Source: an uncultured Rickettsiales bacterium (GTDB taxonomy: Bacteria > Pseudomonadota > Alphaproteobacteria > Micavibrionales > GCA-2720935). Taken from it: 64,000 bases of DNA. The stretch covers positions 79,106 through 143,105 of the forward strand of contig CATLOR010000002.1 of NCBI GenBank assembly GCA_950054255.1. Direction: 5' to 3'. Shown here piece after piece: positions 26,379 through 36,530 of this stretch (position 1 is its first letter; every line of letters begins with the position of its first letter). The notes under the pieces were generated by a model that saw only the letters and a list, made by a program, of their open reading frames with translations, made no database searches and had not been told where the DNA came from. Position numbers and translations under genes: made by a program.

Positions 26379-29066
26379 TTATTTAATAGCAAGCTTGTCT
26401 TCAGATTTATTTTCTTTTCCATCAAGGTCAATTTCTAGAGCTTTAGAAACAATTTCACGAATCCCTTTATCAAGATCTTTTGTTTTCAACACCTCATGCA
26501 AAGCATTTTTCATTTTTGTTTGGCGCTCTAGGTCATAGTTTTTCCAATCCTGAAGGGTGATTGCTAAGCGCGCACCTACAGAAGGGTTTATTGTATTGAG
26601 CTTGATAATAGCATCTTTTACAAACTCATAACCGGAGCCATCTGCGCGGTGAAGATTACGTCCGTTACTTGCGAATGCACCAATAACCGAGCGTACACGA
26701 TTTGGGTTTTTCCAAGTAAAATCAGGATGTTTAATAAGGGCGCGTACATGGTCAATGATATCATCACGATTAGCAGACGCTTGCGCCATAAACCATTTGT
26801 TCACAACAAGAGCTTCTGATTTGAACTGCTCGTAAAACTCTTTTTGTGCGGTTTCTCTATGCGCGTGATCAATATTAGCTAAAAGAGAAAAAGCAGATGC
26901 TTGATCTGTCATGTTGTCAGTTTGTTTAAACTGCGTGTAGATCATGTCTACTAATGGATCTTCCTCAAGTGATGCAAGATAAGATAGCGCACAATTTTTA
27001 ATGGCACGTTTTCCTGTTTCTTCTACATTAAACACATAAGCACCAGTTGATTGGTTTTGCTTGTAGATCTCTTTGAATTTATCTTCATAGACATTGGCAA
27101 GCTCTTTACGCAGAAGTTTACGCGCTTGATAAATGGCTTCATGATCAATGATATCCATTTCTTGAGCCAAGGTTGATGGCGCAGGAATTTGAAGGCTTAA
27201 TGCGAGTAGATTTAAGTCGTCTTGTCGGTTATCTAAGAGCCATCCAATGCTTTCAACATATTCATGAGGAACAGACATTGGACTCCCAGCTTGAAAGTCT
27301 TTAATCATTTCTAATAAAACTTCTTTAGCAATTGTTTGTCCGCTATCCCAACGGTTAAAGCCATCGCTATCATGCTGCATCAAAAACATATGGTTTTTGC
27401 GTGTTAAATCTGTTTTTAAGCGGACAGGGGCTGAAAATCCTCTTAAAAGAGAAGGTGTTGGCTTTGTTGTACCAACATTTTTAAATTCAAATGTTTGTTT
27501 GCTTTCCTTTAAATTTAAAACAAGGTCAGTTTCACCGTTATCACCAATAGCAATATCGTTCCCATCTTTATCAAGTAAGCCAATTTTTACAGGGATATGC
27601 ATAGGCTGTTTATTTTTCTGGCCAGGTGTATCTGGAATAAATTGTTCAAAATGAAGTTTATAAGTCTGTGTCACAGCATCAAATTCTTGCGTCACAGTTA
27701 CTTCAGGTGTTCCTGCTTGTGAATACCATAGGCGGAATTGTTTTAAATCTAAACCAGAAGCATCTTCCATTGCTTTGACAAAGTCTTCACATGTTGCGGC
27801 GCTGCCATCATGACGATCAAAATAAAGATCTGTTGCTTTGCGATATGTTTCTGCGCCTAAGAGGGTATGGAACATACGAATAACTTCTGAGCCTTTTTCG
27901 TATACAGTGAGTGTATAGAAATTGTTGATCTCTTGATATGACTCTGGGCGGATAGGGTGCGCTTGCGGGCCTGCATCTTCTTTAAATTGCGTGTTTCTAA
28001 GGAAGTTTACATCCGAAATTCTTTGTACAGAGCGAGAGTTTAAATCGCCTGAGAAAGATTGATCTCTAAACACCGTTAAGCCTTCTTTTAAAGAAAGCTG
28101 GAACCAATCACGACAAGTAACACGGTTTCCTGACCAATTGTGGAAATATTCATGTGCGACAATGCCTTCTACACGACCAAAGTCTGCATCAGTTGCTGTT
28201 TTTGCAGATGCAAATAAAGCAGATGTATTGAAGATGTTCAGCGATTTATTTTCCATCGCTCCAAAGTTAAAATCACTGACGGCAACAATGTTAAAGATAT
28301 CTAGATCATATTCACGACCATAAGCTTCTTCATCCCATTTCATAGATTTTTTAAGAGCTTCCATTGCGAAATAACATTTGTCTTCATCGCCAGCCTCTGT
28401 AAAAATTTTGAGATCAACTTTACGCCCAGACATTGTGATAAAATGATCTTCAATCACGACAAGGTCACCTGCAACAAGTGCAAATAAGTAAGATGGTTTA
28501 TTAAAAGGGTCTTCCCAAACTGTATAGTGGCGATGACTATCTAATTTACCTTCATCAATTTTATTCCCGTTTGAAAGTAAAACAGGATAGCTATTTGGCG
28601 CCTCGATACGTGTTGTGAATTTTGATTGCACATCAGGACGATCAAGATAGTATGTTATGTTTCTAAAGCCTTCAGATTCACATTGGGTACAATGCATTTT
28701 AGAAGATTTATATAACCCCTCTAAGGCTGTGTTATTTTCAGGATCAATTTTAACAATGGTTTTCAAAGTGAATTCATCAGGAACACTATAGACCTCTAAG
28801 GATTCGTCTGTACGCTCATAGCCTTGTTCACCTAATGTTTGGCCATCTAGTTCTACGGATTGCAGGTCAAGGTTTTTGGTGCCATCAAGAACAAGAGAAG
28901 TGGCTTGTTTATTATCTTTTTTTACGATTAAGGTTGTTTCAACTTCTGTGTAGCTGTCAAAAACGCGGAAAGTAAGATCGACTTTCTTTATTGAAAAATC
29001 GGGTGCTTTATAATCTTTTAAATATTTTGTTACTGTTTTTGGTTGTGTGTCTTCGCTACGGGGCAT
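26379..29066 (-). CDS. pepN: Aminopeptidase N, M1 family
   Basis: An 895-residue zinc aminopeptidase of the Escherichia coli PepN type. It has the exopeptidase motif GAMEN (in FGAMENKSLNIFN, about 270) and the zinc motif HEYFHNW followed by the downstream Glu in SLKEGLTVFRD. The long C-terminal helical domain is complete. It releases N-terminal residues from peptides in the cytoplasm. The C-terminus has a short charged tail beyond the usual length. The promoter region of 117 bp upstream holds a small inverted repeat. No neighbour suggests a pathway. Confidence 0.96.
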   Translation of the reverse strand: MPRSEDTQPKTVTKYLKDYKAPDFSIKKVDLTFRVFDSYTEVETTLIVKKDNKQATSLVLDGTKNLDLQSVELDGQTLGEQGYERTDESLEVYSVPDEFTLKTIVKIDPENNTALEGLYKSSKMHCTQCESEGFRNITYYLDRPDVQSKFTTRIEAPNSYPVLLSNGNKIDEGKLDSHRHYTVWEDPFNKPSYLFALVAGDLVVIEDHFITMSGRKVDLKIFTEAGDEDKCYFAMEALKKSMKWDEEAYGREYDLDIFNIVAVSDFNFGAMENKSLNIFNTSALFASAKTATDADFGRVEGIVAHEYFHNWSGNRVTCRDWFQLSLKEGLTVFRDQSFSGDLNSRSVQRISDVNFLRNTQFKEDAGPQAHPIRPESYQEINNFYTLTVYEKGSEVIRMFHTLLGAETYRKATDLYFDRHDGSAATCEDFVKAMEDASGLDLKQFRLWYSQAGTPEVTVTQEFDAVTQTYKLHFEQFIPDTPGQKNKQPMHIPVKIGLLDKDGNDIAIGDNGETDLVLNLKESKQTFEFKNVGTTKPTPSLLRGFSAPVRLKTDLTRKNHMFLMQHDSDGFNRWDSGQTIAKEVLLEMIKDFQAGSPMSVPHEYVESIGWLLDNRQDDLNLLALSLQIPAPSTLAQEMDIIDHEAIYQARKLLRKELANVYEDKFKEIYKQNQSTGAYVFNVEETGKRAIKNCALSYLASLEEDPLVDMIYTQFKQTDNMTDQASAFSLLANIDHAHRETAQKEFYEQFKSEALVVNKWFMAQASANRDDIIDHVRALIKHPDFTWKNPNRVRSVIGAFASNGRNLHRADGSGYEFVKDAIIKLNTINPSVGARLAITLQDWKNYDLERQTKMKNALHEVLKTKDLDKGIREIVSKALEIDLDGKENKSEDKLAIK

Positions 29067-29101
29067 GAATAAAACCTTTCATCGATTTATAAAAATATAT
29101 C

Positions 29102-29120
29102 CTATCATTAAATGTGATAG
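29102..29120. promoter_or_regulatory. Small inverted repeat upstream of pepN, possible operator
   Basis: CTATCA (29102-29107) and TGATAG (29115-29120) are inverted with a 7-bp gap. A second pair, ACCTTT (29125-29130) and AAAGGT (29144-29149), follows. Both lie between the HAD phosphatase stop and pepN. They could be operators, or a weak terminator of the obg transcript; neither has the GC-rich stem of a strong terminator. Confidence 0.3.
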
Positions 29121-29183
29121 TGCAACCTTTAAAAATCAACTAAAAAGGTAAAATAACTGTAAACTAAGGCGTTTTTTTATTTA

Positions 29184-29912
29184 TTAACGAAGGACAATGT
29201 CCCAGTCTACACGCTCTAATCTATCAATTAAGAGATGCGCTTTTTGAAAGGTTTCTAAGTTATTCATGAAATAACTATGATTAGAAGGGGATGCAATGAC
29301 ATTCATGCCAGCCTTAAGACCAGAAGTCAGGCCAGCGGCACTATCTTCAATAACAAGGCAATTTTGCGGTGGGATCCCCATTTTCTCAGCGGCCATAAGG
29401 TAAGGGGTTGGGGAAGGTTTTCCATCCACAGTATCTTCTATCGCAAGGGAGAATTCAAAGAAATGCTCACCAACAGATTGAACGCTTTTTGAAACAATAG
29501 CCCGTTGTCCATTTGAAACGACTGCTTGACGAATATCTCGATTTTGGATCATTGCAAGTGTATCAGGGAGTGTTTCAAACATATGGGCGGCTTTTTCGAA
29601 ATTATCAATCACATAAGCCATAATTTCATTTTTGAAATCTATAAAATTTAAATGAGTTGCTTCAAAATCTAAAACGATAAGATTGAATGTTGCTTCTAAT
29701 GTTGTACCAGCCCATTTTGCAATAAATTCAGGAGAAAGATCATAGTTGTGATTCTTACAAAAAACTTTTACAGCGTGTTCAAACAGAGGCTCAGAATTAA
29801 CTAACGTTCCATCAACGTCCCAAAACACAGCCTTAATAGAATCAATCGGCGTGAAAGAAGTCTGTGCAAAGAGGTTAGTTGGCTGTTGGGTCGTAAGGAT
29901 AGGATTGGTCAT
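29184..29912 (-). CDS. HAD-superfamily phosphatase (beta-phosphoglucomutase-like)
   Basis: A 242-residue HAD hydrolase of subclass I. Motif I is [16 protein letters not shown] (about 32-47) with both aspartates, motif II is VVSNGQ, and the last motif reads [20 protein letters not shown] and [18 protein letters not shown]. Such enzymes act on sugar phosphates or other small phosphates. The N-terminus has about 28 residues before motif I and overlaps the obg 3' end by 38 nt; no internal ATG gives a shorter start. The precise substrate is unknown. Confidence 0.85.
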   Translation of the reverse strand: MTNPILTTQQPTNLFAQTSFTPIDSIKAVFWDVDGTLVNSEPLFEHAVKVFCKNHNYDLSPEFIAKWAGTTLEATFNLIVLDFEATHLNFIDFKNEIMAYVIDNFEKAAHMFETLPDTLAMIQNRDIRQAVVSNGQRAIVSKSVQSVGEHFFEFSLAIEDTVDGKPSPTPYLMAAEKMGIPPQNCLVIEDSAAGLTSGLKAGMNVIASPSNHSYFMNNLETFQKAHLLIDRLERVDWDIVLR

Positions 29913-30924
29913 CGTCTTCCTCTTTCATATCAGGGTGATCTGTGTGCGTGTATGAAGCAATTTTATATAAAACGTCTTTTACATTTGCATGCGTTGCTGC
30001 TGAGATTGCAAAAACATCTTTACCAGAGGCTTTTTCAAGAGCTTGTTTTTTCTCTTCGATCTCTTTTTCGCTTAGCGCGTCAATTTTATTCAAGGCAATA
30101 ATTTCAGGCTTATTAATTAAGCTTGTGTCATATTTTTCTAATTCATTACGAATGATTTGATAATTTTCGACAACGTCTTCATCTGTGCCATCAATTAAGT
30201 GAAGTAATATTTTCGTACGTTCTACGTGGCCTAAGAAACGATGCCCAAGGCCTGCTCCGTCGCTTGCGCCCTCAATAAGACCCGGGATATCAGCTAATAC
30301 AAAATCATAAGGGCCAATTTTAATAACACCTAAATTTGGGTGAAGGGTTGTGAAGGGGTAATCAGCAATTTTTGGTTTTGCATTTGAAACAGCAGATAAA
30401 AAAGTGGATTTACCAGCATTCGGCAACCCAAGTAAGCCTGAATCAGCGATCAATTTAAGGCGAAGCCAAATAGCCGCATCTTGTCCAGGCCATCCAGGGG
30501 TGTTCTTTCTAGGGGCTTGGTTTGTTGATGATTTGTAATGTGCGTTTCCAAAACCTCCATCACCGCCTTTTAAAAAGAGGATACGCTGTCCTTCTTCAGT
30601 GAAATCGGCAAGAACTGTTTCTTTATCTTCGTCTAAGACCTGTGTTCCGACGGGGACTTTAATAACAAGGTCTGCACCGTCTTTGCCAGTCTTGTTACGC
30701 CCCATGCCATGGATACCTGTTTTGGCTTTGAAGTGCTGCTGGTAACGGAAATCAATTAAAGTATTTAGGTTGTTAACGGATTCGAAATATATATGACCGC
30801 CTCGGCCACCATTCCCTCCATCAGGACCACCGAATTCAACATATTTTTCACGGTGGAAGCTTACGCATCCAGCGCCACCATCTCCGCTTTTTAAATATAT
30901 TTTTGCTTCGTCCAAAAACTTCAT
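29875..30924 (-). CDS. obg: GTPase Obg
   Basis: A 349-residue Obg GTPase. The glycine-rich N-terminal domain (about 1-158) contains [13 protein letters not shown]. The G domain follows with G1 [10 protein letters not shown]3 [10 protein letters not shown]4 NKID and the SAATHANV region. It works in late 50S assembly and stress control. The C-terminal TGS-like extension of some species is absent, leaving a short acidic tail ([12 protein letters not shown]), as in many alphaproteobacteria. It follows rplU-rpmA after a terminator-like hairpin. Confidence 0.96.
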   Translation of the reverse strand: MKFLDEAKIYLKSGDGGAGCVSFHREKYVEFGGPDGGNGGRGGHIYFESVNNLNTLIDFRYQQHFKAKTGIHGMGRNKTGKDGADLVIKVPVGTQVLDEDKETVLADFTEEGQRILFLKGGDGGFGNAHYKSSTNQAPRKNTPGWPGQDAAIWLRLKLIADSGLLGLPNAGKSTFLSAVSNAKPKIADYPFTTLHPNLGVIKIGPYDFVLADIPGLIEGASDGAGLGHRFLGHVERTKILLHLIDGTDEDVVENYQIIRNELEKYDTSLINKPEIIALNKIDALSEKEIEEKKQALEKASGKDVFAISAATHANVKDVLYKIASYTHTDHPDMKEEDDDQSYPYDPTAN

Positions 30925-30951
30925 TTTTATATCATTTCATTTTCAAAGTAG

Positions 30952-30984
30952 AAAAGGGCTCGGAGTAATCGCCAAGCCCTTTTT
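30952..30984 (-). terminator. Intrinsic terminator after rpmA
   Basis: The stem AAAAGGGCT pairs with AGCCCTTTT, with inner GG/CC pairs around a loop of about 8 nt. It lies between the rpmA stop and the obg start. On the minus strand the T tract is short, so some read-through into obg is likely. Confidence 0.6.
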
Positions 30985-31010
30985 CTTATAAATTCTTTTA
31001 ATTTGTAAGC

Positions 31011-31274
31011 TTAGCTTGCGTTTGCAGGCTCAACACTTACACATTGTTTGCCACCACTTGTTTTGTGGAAACGAACAGTTCCTGATTCTGTTGCGAAAAT
31101 TGTATGATCTTTACCAATTCCAACATTTGAACCAGGGTGGTATTTTGTACCACGTTGACGAATAATGATGTTACCAGGGATAACGATCTCGCCACCAAAT
31201 TTCTTAACGCCTAAACGACGACCAGCCGAATCACGACCATTTCTAGAACTACCACCAGCTTTCTTATGAGCCAT
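31011..31274 (-). CDS. rpmA: 50S ribosomal protein L27
   Basis: An 87-residue L27 beginning [20 protein letters not shown], with the conserved [20 protein letters not shown] core. The N-terminus reaches the peptidyl-transferase centre. No cleavable N-terminal extension of the Firmicutes type is present. A very strong AAAGGAG SD precedes the ATG. It lies 19 nt after rplU, the usual gene pair, and before obg. Confidence 0.98.
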   Translation of the reverse strand: MAHKKAGGSSRNGRDSAGRRLGVKKFGGEIVIPGNIIIRQRGTKYHPGSNVGIGKDHTIFATESGTVRFHKTSGGKQCVSVEPANAS

Positions 31275-31293
31275 CTTTACTCTCCTTTAAGCC

Positions 31294-31605
31294 TTAAGCT
31301 TTAATATCTGTTATCTTAATTTCAGTTAAACGTTGACGGTGACCGTTTTTACGACGGTAGTTTTGACGACGTTTCTTTTTAAAGATGATGATTTTCTCAT
31401 CTTTGTGTTGTCCAACAACTTCAGCTTTAACAGTAGCACCAGAAACAAGAGGTGTACCCACCTTTGTTGTCTTCTCATCACCAACCATTAAAACGTCTGC
31501 TAAATCGATTTTAGCACCAGTTTCAGCATCAATCTTTTCAACAAAAAGAGTTGCGCCTTTTTCTACACGGTATTGTTTTCCGCCTGTTTTTACAATTGCA
31601 TACAT
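31294..31605 (-). CDS. rplU: 50S ribosomal protein L21
   Basis: A 103-residue L21 with the N-terminus [17 protein letters not shown] and the C-terminal signature [22 protein letters not shown]. It binds domain I of 23S rRNA. It is the first gene of the rplU-rpmA(-obg) operon, with a promoter about 56-84 nt upstream whose -35 lies in the loop of the upstream terminator. Confidence 0.98.
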   Translation of the reverse strand: MYAIVKTGGKQYRVEKGATLFVEKIDAETGAKIDLADVLMVGDEKTTKVGTPLVSGATVKAEVVGQHKDEKIIIFKKKRRQNYRRKNGHRQRLTEIKITDIKA

Positions 31606-31660
31606 AATCTAAACTTTCAAAATTGTTAGTATTGCTACGTTATAAATTCCTAGATGGCGT

Positions 31661-31689
31661 ATTTAGCCTAAAAAGCACCACTTTGTCAA
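31661..31689 (-). promoter_or_regulatory. rplU promoter
   Basis: A consensus -35 TTGACA (31684-31689, minus strand) is followed after 17 nt by CTAAAT (31661-31666). The leader to the rplU ATG would be about 50 nt. The -10 is a poor match, but the -35 is perfect and the position suits a ribosomal operon. Confidence 0.5.
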
Positions 31690-31700
31690 GTGTTGCTTTT
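31671..31700 (-). terminator. Terminator of the MoxR-type operon overlapping the rplU promoter
   Basis: Two 13-nt arms (31671-31683 and 31688-31700) pair at 12 of 13 positions around a 4-nt loop, with A tracts before and T tracts after. It lies 18-47 nt below the stop of the 692-residue membrane-protein gene. Part of the -35 of rplU forms its loop. Confidence 0.6.
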
Positions 31701-31717
31701 GAAAATATGTGAAAATA

Positions 31718-33796
31718 TTATTTTCGTTCTCTAATCCACGCTAAAATAACAAAAAAACAGCTTAATGCAAGCCCTAATGGAGGTGAGAAAAGTTCTGTTT
31801 TGGTTGTACTAATTGTTTTCGTGCTTTGATTATCTCTAAGGCTTAAATAATTGCGCCCATAGAAAGATGCGTTTTTGTGCGGTGTCATACGTATGTCGGG
31901 TGTGTTTTCAACAGAATCTTCAAGCCAAAAACTATTCCCCCTCGTGATTTGAGCGAGCTTTTTGCTTTGTTCGTCTGACGCTGTTAAACGACTAAATTCT
32001 TGTGTGTTAAAGTCACCGACAATAAAGACTGTTGTTGCTTCTCTAAAGCTGGCTTTGTAAACACCAAACTCTTTTGCTTTGAAACTATGGATCGCTGAAC
32101 CAGACTCATTCAGTGCGACAGGAATTTCTTCAATTTCACCTGTTGGCGATTCAAGGATTAAGGTGTCTTCGCCTGTTTCTAAGTCATATATAGCAAGTGT
32201 TATATTTTGATGATCTATTTGCGCTGTAATTCGATTAGCTTCTAGTTCAGGTTCTTTCATCAGCCAATGTGATAGGCGTCTTAAGATCTCTTGGTGTGGC
32301 CCACCATTTTGAACGGCTTTTGCCCATAACCAAATTTGGTCGCTTGTAAATTGAGCAACGCGCCCTTGTCCAACTTCTGAAATAAGAAGAAGAGGGATAT
32401 CATTAATGCCTGATAATAGAGCGTGGCTATCAGGAGATTTCGAATGAATGCTTGTTTGCCTATACCATGGGTCCCAAAGTTCTTCTAAAGGGGCAATTGT
32501 TTGTGTGATAGGATGCCTTGTTCCTTTTTCTGTAACATGGGGTTTGTATTCTTCTTCAAGTGTTGTTCCTGATAAGGATGCGGGTAAAAGACGATCTAGC
32601 TGTGTTTTAAAAAGGGTGCTCGCATTACTTTCAGGGCCAGAAACATCCAAAAAAGCACCGCCTTCTTTGATAAAGTTAGCAATGTTGTTCATATAAGTGA
32701 TTGGCATGAAGCCATATTTTGAAAAACGATCAAAAATAATCAGATCAAAATCATTGATTTTATCTTCAAACAGCTCTTCAACAGGAAAAGGAATGAGAGC
32801 TAATTCATTAGAGGGGACTAAGTTGCTTTTTTCTGGTGTGCGCAAGATCGTGAAATGAACAAGTTCTACATTGTGGTCTGATTTTAAAAGATTGCGCCAG
32901 ACACGTCCGCCATTATGGGGGCGTCCTGAAACGAGAAGTACTTTTAAGCGATCTCTAACACCTTCAACAGATAGGATTGCTGTATTATTTATGGAGGTCA
33001 GCTCATTATCTAATGTGGGTGTTTCAAGTGTAAAAATATTCCCTCCTGGGTGATCTATTGGAATAGATATTTTTATGGTTTCTCCGGCTGTTACATCGCG
33101 CGCAAATAAGGTTGTTTGCGCATTGGTTAATGTAACAAAGGCCGTTTTCGGTAGAGCTTCAGGTAAATCATAAACAACAAATTCAAGCTCAACATCTTTT
33201 CCAACAATTCCGTATCTGGGGGCTTTTGTTATTTTTATGTATCGATCAGTTTCATATTTTTGTCCAGTTATAAGCGTATGAAAAGGGCCTGATTCTTGGA
33301 GTGTTTCTTGATCTGTAAAATGAGAGTCGTGTATTAGTCCATCGGAAACAAAAATTGTTCCCGCTAACTGGTTATCAGAAATCTCTTCTTTTGCTTTTAT
33401 CCATTCCTGAGTTAAATATGTTCCTCCCTTTATAGGATCATCGCTGATATTAATCTCTTTTATTGAAAGACGCTCTATTGTGCTTAATTGTTCTTTTATT
33501 TTTTGATAGCTTTCTTGTGTAAGATCTTGTCTTTGTTCTATTTGATTACTTGAAGACGTGTCTTTTGCTAAAATAACAACATTATTTATGAGCTCTTTAT
33601 GTGCTTTTTCAATCATTGGATTACAGAGCAAAATTGTAAGAATACAAAGCGCTAAAAATCTGAATAAAGAAGATAATTTCTGTTGATTGACAAAAGATAG
33701 AATTAAAAGCATCCCAAGAACAACAAAAACAGCAATGATCTCCGGATTCAGTAACGGGTCCCATGTGATATTATATGATAAAACCTTTTGTTCCAT
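31718..33796 (-). CDS. Large membrane protein of the MoxR/DUF58/DUF4159 operon
   Basis: A 692-residue protein. Two N-terminal membrane helices (about 18-58) and one C-terminal helix (about 668-686) flank a long periplasmic region. Inside it are a vWA-like stretch (NNVVILAKDTSSS, GTIFVSDGLIHDS) and a glutamine-amidotransferase-like fold (LKVLLVSGRPHNGGRVWRNLL, DLIIFDRFSKYG, FIKEGGAFLDVSGPES) without an evident catalytic triad. Proteins of this layout end MoxR operons in many alphaproteobacteria. Their function is not established. The hairpin 18 nt after the stop likely terminates the operon. Confidence 0.75.
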   Translation of the reverse strand: MEQKVLSYNITWDPLLNPEIIAVFVVLGMLLILSFVNQQKLSSLFRFLALCILTILLCNPMIEKAHKELINNVVILAKDTSSSNQIEQRQDLTQESYQKIKEQLSTIERLSIKEINISDDPIKGGTYLTQEWIKAKEEISDNQLAGTIFVSDGLIHDSHFTDQETLQESGPFHTLITGQKYETDRYIKITKAPRYGIVGKDVELEFVVYDLPEALPKTAFVTLTNAQTTLFARDVTAGETIKISIPIDHPGGNIFTLETPTLDNELTSINNTAILSVEGVRDRLKVLLVSGRPHNGGRVWRNLLKSDHNVELVHFTILRTPEKSNLVPSNELALIPFPVEELFEDKINDFDLIIFDRFSKYGFMPITYMNNIANFIKEGGAFLDVSGPESNASTLFKTQLDRLLPASLSGTTLEEEYKPHVTEKGTRHPITQTIAPLEELWDPWYRQTSIHSKSPDSHALLSGINDIPLLLISEVGQGRVAQFTSDQIWLWAKAVQNGGPHQEILRRLSHWLMKEPELEANRITAQIDHQNITLAIYDLETGEDTLILESPTGEIEEIPVALNESGSAIHSFKAKEFGVYKASFREATTVFIVGDFNTQEFSRLTASDEQSKKLAQITRGNSFWLEDSVENTPDIRMTPHKNASFYGRNYLSLRDNQSTKTISTTKTELFSPPLGLALSCFFVILAWIRERK

Positions 33797-33803
33797 GATG
33801 TGC

Positions 33804-36530
33804 TTAATGATCTAACCTTTCTAGGATAAAAGGAATATGCATTTGGTCGTCTTTATAATTCCCAGTGAGAGCGTATAAAATTAGATTTACTCCAAAACGA
33901 TAGGCATGCTCTCTTTGATTTTCACCATTTTGTCCAGATATTTGTACAAGAGGGATGTTTTTATCATTGCGTGCCCAAGCCGAAATCCAATCATTCCCAC
34001 CGATTATTAATGGTGTTACACCGTCATTTTTAGAATGTTGTGTAACGGCTAACCACAAACTTCCTGTGTTATATAAGCCAGGGACACCACTTAACAGATA
34101 AAAGCTTCTTGTAAGAACGTGATCATCGGGGAGTTGATCCATAGGAGGGGTCTGCATATGATAAAATAAACGTTTCATGATTTGTGTGTTTGTACCATAA
34201 GCCATCGCATTATCTTGCTCATCTATATTGTATTGATCTCTTGTATCTATGAGTAAGATCCCACCTTTATCAAAATAATGTTGTATTTTTTCAATTGTCT
34301 GACGTGGCAAAACGGGTGGATATGCGTTAGGGGTTGCGCTAATTGGCCAATAAATCAGAGGGTAAGGTTGCAATGAGTCTTGCATTAAATCAATAGCTGA
34401 AACACCCGCCAAGTCAGCAGATGTTCTAAGCTTTGTTTCTTCTATGAGTGTTTCTAATCCTTTTTGTGAAAGCTTATCTAGATAAGAGTCGCCTGTTTTT
34501 ATGTAGCCTAAATAGGAAGCAGAGGTAACACGCGCAGAGTCATTTTTAGCGAATGCTATATTTGATGTCGAGATGGTTAATATAGATACGAGAACAACAG
34601 TAATAAGCCCTCTGTTAAATAAGGCAATGTAGAGTAAATCGCATAAAAATAATAAGCAAGCGGCCATGAGTAAGTAAGGTTTATAATTAATGTTAAGTCC
34701 TTTTGTATAAGGTTCGAAATTAAAGTTATTTCTAACATCCTTTTCAATTACAGAAGAGTGAATTTTTAAATGATCTCCTAGATTAATATTTTCGGTTGTC
34801 TGAGAGTTTGTGTAAATCCCTATAGGTGTTCTCGCATTTGGCGTAAATGTGTCAGCTAAGGGGAGTGTTAAAGGGGCTTCATTTCCTGTTGCAGGAACTA
34901 GGTCGCCAAAGGCATTAATTTGCTCTTTTAACTTTATCGTTGTGTTGGCGGCAAAAGAAGTATTTGTGTGTGTACTACTTAAATCACATAGAATTCTCAA
35001 TTGTTTTAAAAATAAACCAGATATGGGTAAGGTTGACCATTCTGGTGTAGCACTTACATGAAAAAGGACAAGCCATCCTTGGTTGTTTTTTGCGGCGGTA
35101 ATCAAGGGTGTACCGTCTTGTAAAAGCGCAAGCGAATGTTCTAATAAATCCAGAGAAGGTGTTGCGACAATCTGTTTGCTAACGGTTATATCGTCAGGGA
35201 TTTCTAAATAAGAAAAGGGGCTGTTATTTGGAAAGGCTTTTAATTTTTGTGGTGTTTGCCAAGACAGAACACTTTCAAATTCTCTATCTGCTTTTCTAAG
35301 TTTAACAGGAGATAAATCACTTAAATCACCTTTTGCTAAATAACTGTCAGCAAATCGAATAAAAATCCCTCCATTTTCAACAAAAGCCATAATTTGAGGG
35401 AGGTCATCTTGGGAGAGTTGTGTTGTATCTGTTAAGATCAAGACATCATTTTTATCTATGAGAGAAGCAAGAGAGCCTAAGTTGACATAGTGATATGGAG
35501 CCAGCGCTTTTTCTAAATAAAGGTAAGGGTTTAAATAGTCATCATTTTTCACATCGTCTAATGAGGATGCGCTGATGATTCCTATATTTTTTGATGTTCG
35601 GTTTGTTTTTTGCCAGTAATGAGCTCCTGCATGCTTTTGTCCTTCAATCGTTAAAAGAGCCATTTCTCTTATAATTTCATTTGGGATGTCTTTGAAATCG
35701 ATTTCTATGTAAGAGCTCTCAGTTTCAAAAGTTTTAGAAAAAGAAGCGATTAAATTATTGTGTTTATCTTTTACATGAATATGTATCGCATCACTCTCGT
35801 GTGAAGCGTTTAATCGTTGAACACTCAAGTTGTTTTGTTTTTTTGTAAACCAATAAAGGGGGAGATTCGGATTTTCATTCTCAAAAAGAGTTAGGGTCAT
35901 TTCATTATCTAAATAAGTTAATAACTCTAATTCTTTTGTTGTTATATGCGAATTATTTAAGTAAAAAACAGTGCTCTCTTTTGGAATTTGTTCTTGTTTT
36001 AAAAAGGCTGTAATCTTTGTGTAGTCGGCCTCGATAGCTTCTGGTGCAAAACTATTTACTGCTTCTAAGGCTTGTTTTCTTGTTTTTTCAAATGTTAAAG
36101 GAGGGAGCGACGTTAATGATGCTCCTGTTGTTATGATTTCGATACCAGCTTTGAAATTCATATTCTCTTCAATAAGAAGGCGCGCTTGTTCTTGAATTTT
36201 ATTCCATTCTTGTGCTGACGCCCAATCATTGTCGATGATAATTAACAGAGGCATGTCTTGTTCTTGATAGTGCGTTATCTTTTTTTGAGGACTTGCAAAA
36301 GCAAGAATGAAACACAAAATTGCAAATATTCTCAAAGCCAGTAACCACCAAGGTGTTGTTTGAGAGGATTTTTCAGATGTGTTTAAGTTTTTTAGAAAGA
36401 AAGCGCCACCAAAACCATGCTTCTTTGGTTTAGGAGGGAGGACTTTTAAAATCCACCAAAGAAAAGGGAGGAAGATAAGAGCGATCAGGAGCCAAGGAAA
36501 GGCAAAATACAAATTTTCAAATCCACTCAT
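33804..36530 (-). CDS. DUF4159 protein with N-terminal BatA-like membrane domain
   Basis: A 908-residue protein. The first 85 residues carry two membrane helices with the BatA pattern YFAFPWLLIALIFLPFLWWI and LLALRIFAILCFILAFASPQ. A central region includes a vWA-like segment (MPLLIIIDNDWASAQEW) and a second membrane pair around 620-660. The C-terminal 200 residues form DUF4159: PLIYWPISATPNAYPP, GGILLIDTRDQYN, SFYLLSGVPGLYN and PLIIGGNDWISAWA. It starts inside the DUF58 gene (ATGA overlap). The fold suggests a secreted or periplasmic scaffold tied to MoxR; the biochemical role is unknown. Confidence 0.85.
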   Translation of the reverse strand: MSGFENLYFAFPWLLIALIFLPFLWWILKVLPPKPKKHGFGGAFFLKNLNTSEKSSQTTPWWLLALRIFAILCFILAFASPQKKITHYQEQDMPLLIIIDNDWASAQEWNKIQEQARLLIEENMNFKAGIEIITTGASLTSLPPLTFEKTRKQALEAVNSFAPEAIEADYTKITAFLKQEQIPKESTVFYLNNSHITTKELELLTYLDNEMTLTLFENENPNLPLYWFTKKQNNLSVQRLNASHESDAIHIHVKDKHNNLIASFSKTFETESSYIEIDFKDIPNEIIREMALLTIEGQKHAGAHYWQKTNRTSKNIGIISASSLDDVKNDDYLNPYLYLEKALAPYHYVNLGSLASLIDKNDVLILTDTTQLSQDDLPQIMAFVENGGIFIRFADSYLAKGDLSDLSPVKLRKADREFESVLSWQTPQKLKAFPNNSPFSYLEIPDDITVSKQIVATPSLDLLEHSLALLQDGTPLITAAKNNQGWLVLFHVSATPEWSTLPISGLFLKQLRILCDLSSTHTNTSFAANTTIKLKEQINAFGDLVPATGNEAPLTLPLADTFTPNARTPIGIYTNSQTTENINLGDHLKIHSSVIEKDVRNNFNFEPYTKGLNINYKPYLLMAACLLFLCDLLYIALFNRGLITVVLVSILTISTSNIAFAKNDSARVTSASYLGYIKTGDSYLDKLSQKGLETLIEETKLRTSADLAGVSAIDLMQDSLQPYPLIYWPISATPNAYPPVLPRQTIEKIQHYFDKGGILLIDTRDQYNIDEQDNAMAYGTNTQIMKRLFYHMQTPPMDQLPDDHVLTRSFYLLSGVPGLYNTGSLWLAVTQHSKNDGVTPLIIGGNDWISAWARNDKNIPLVQISGQNGENQREHAYRFGVNLILYALTGNYKDDQMHIPFILERLDH

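Noticed and set aside
30925..31010. A small RNA gene between rpmA and obg
   Set aside because: The hairpin there has stem and position of a terminator and no promoter is visible.
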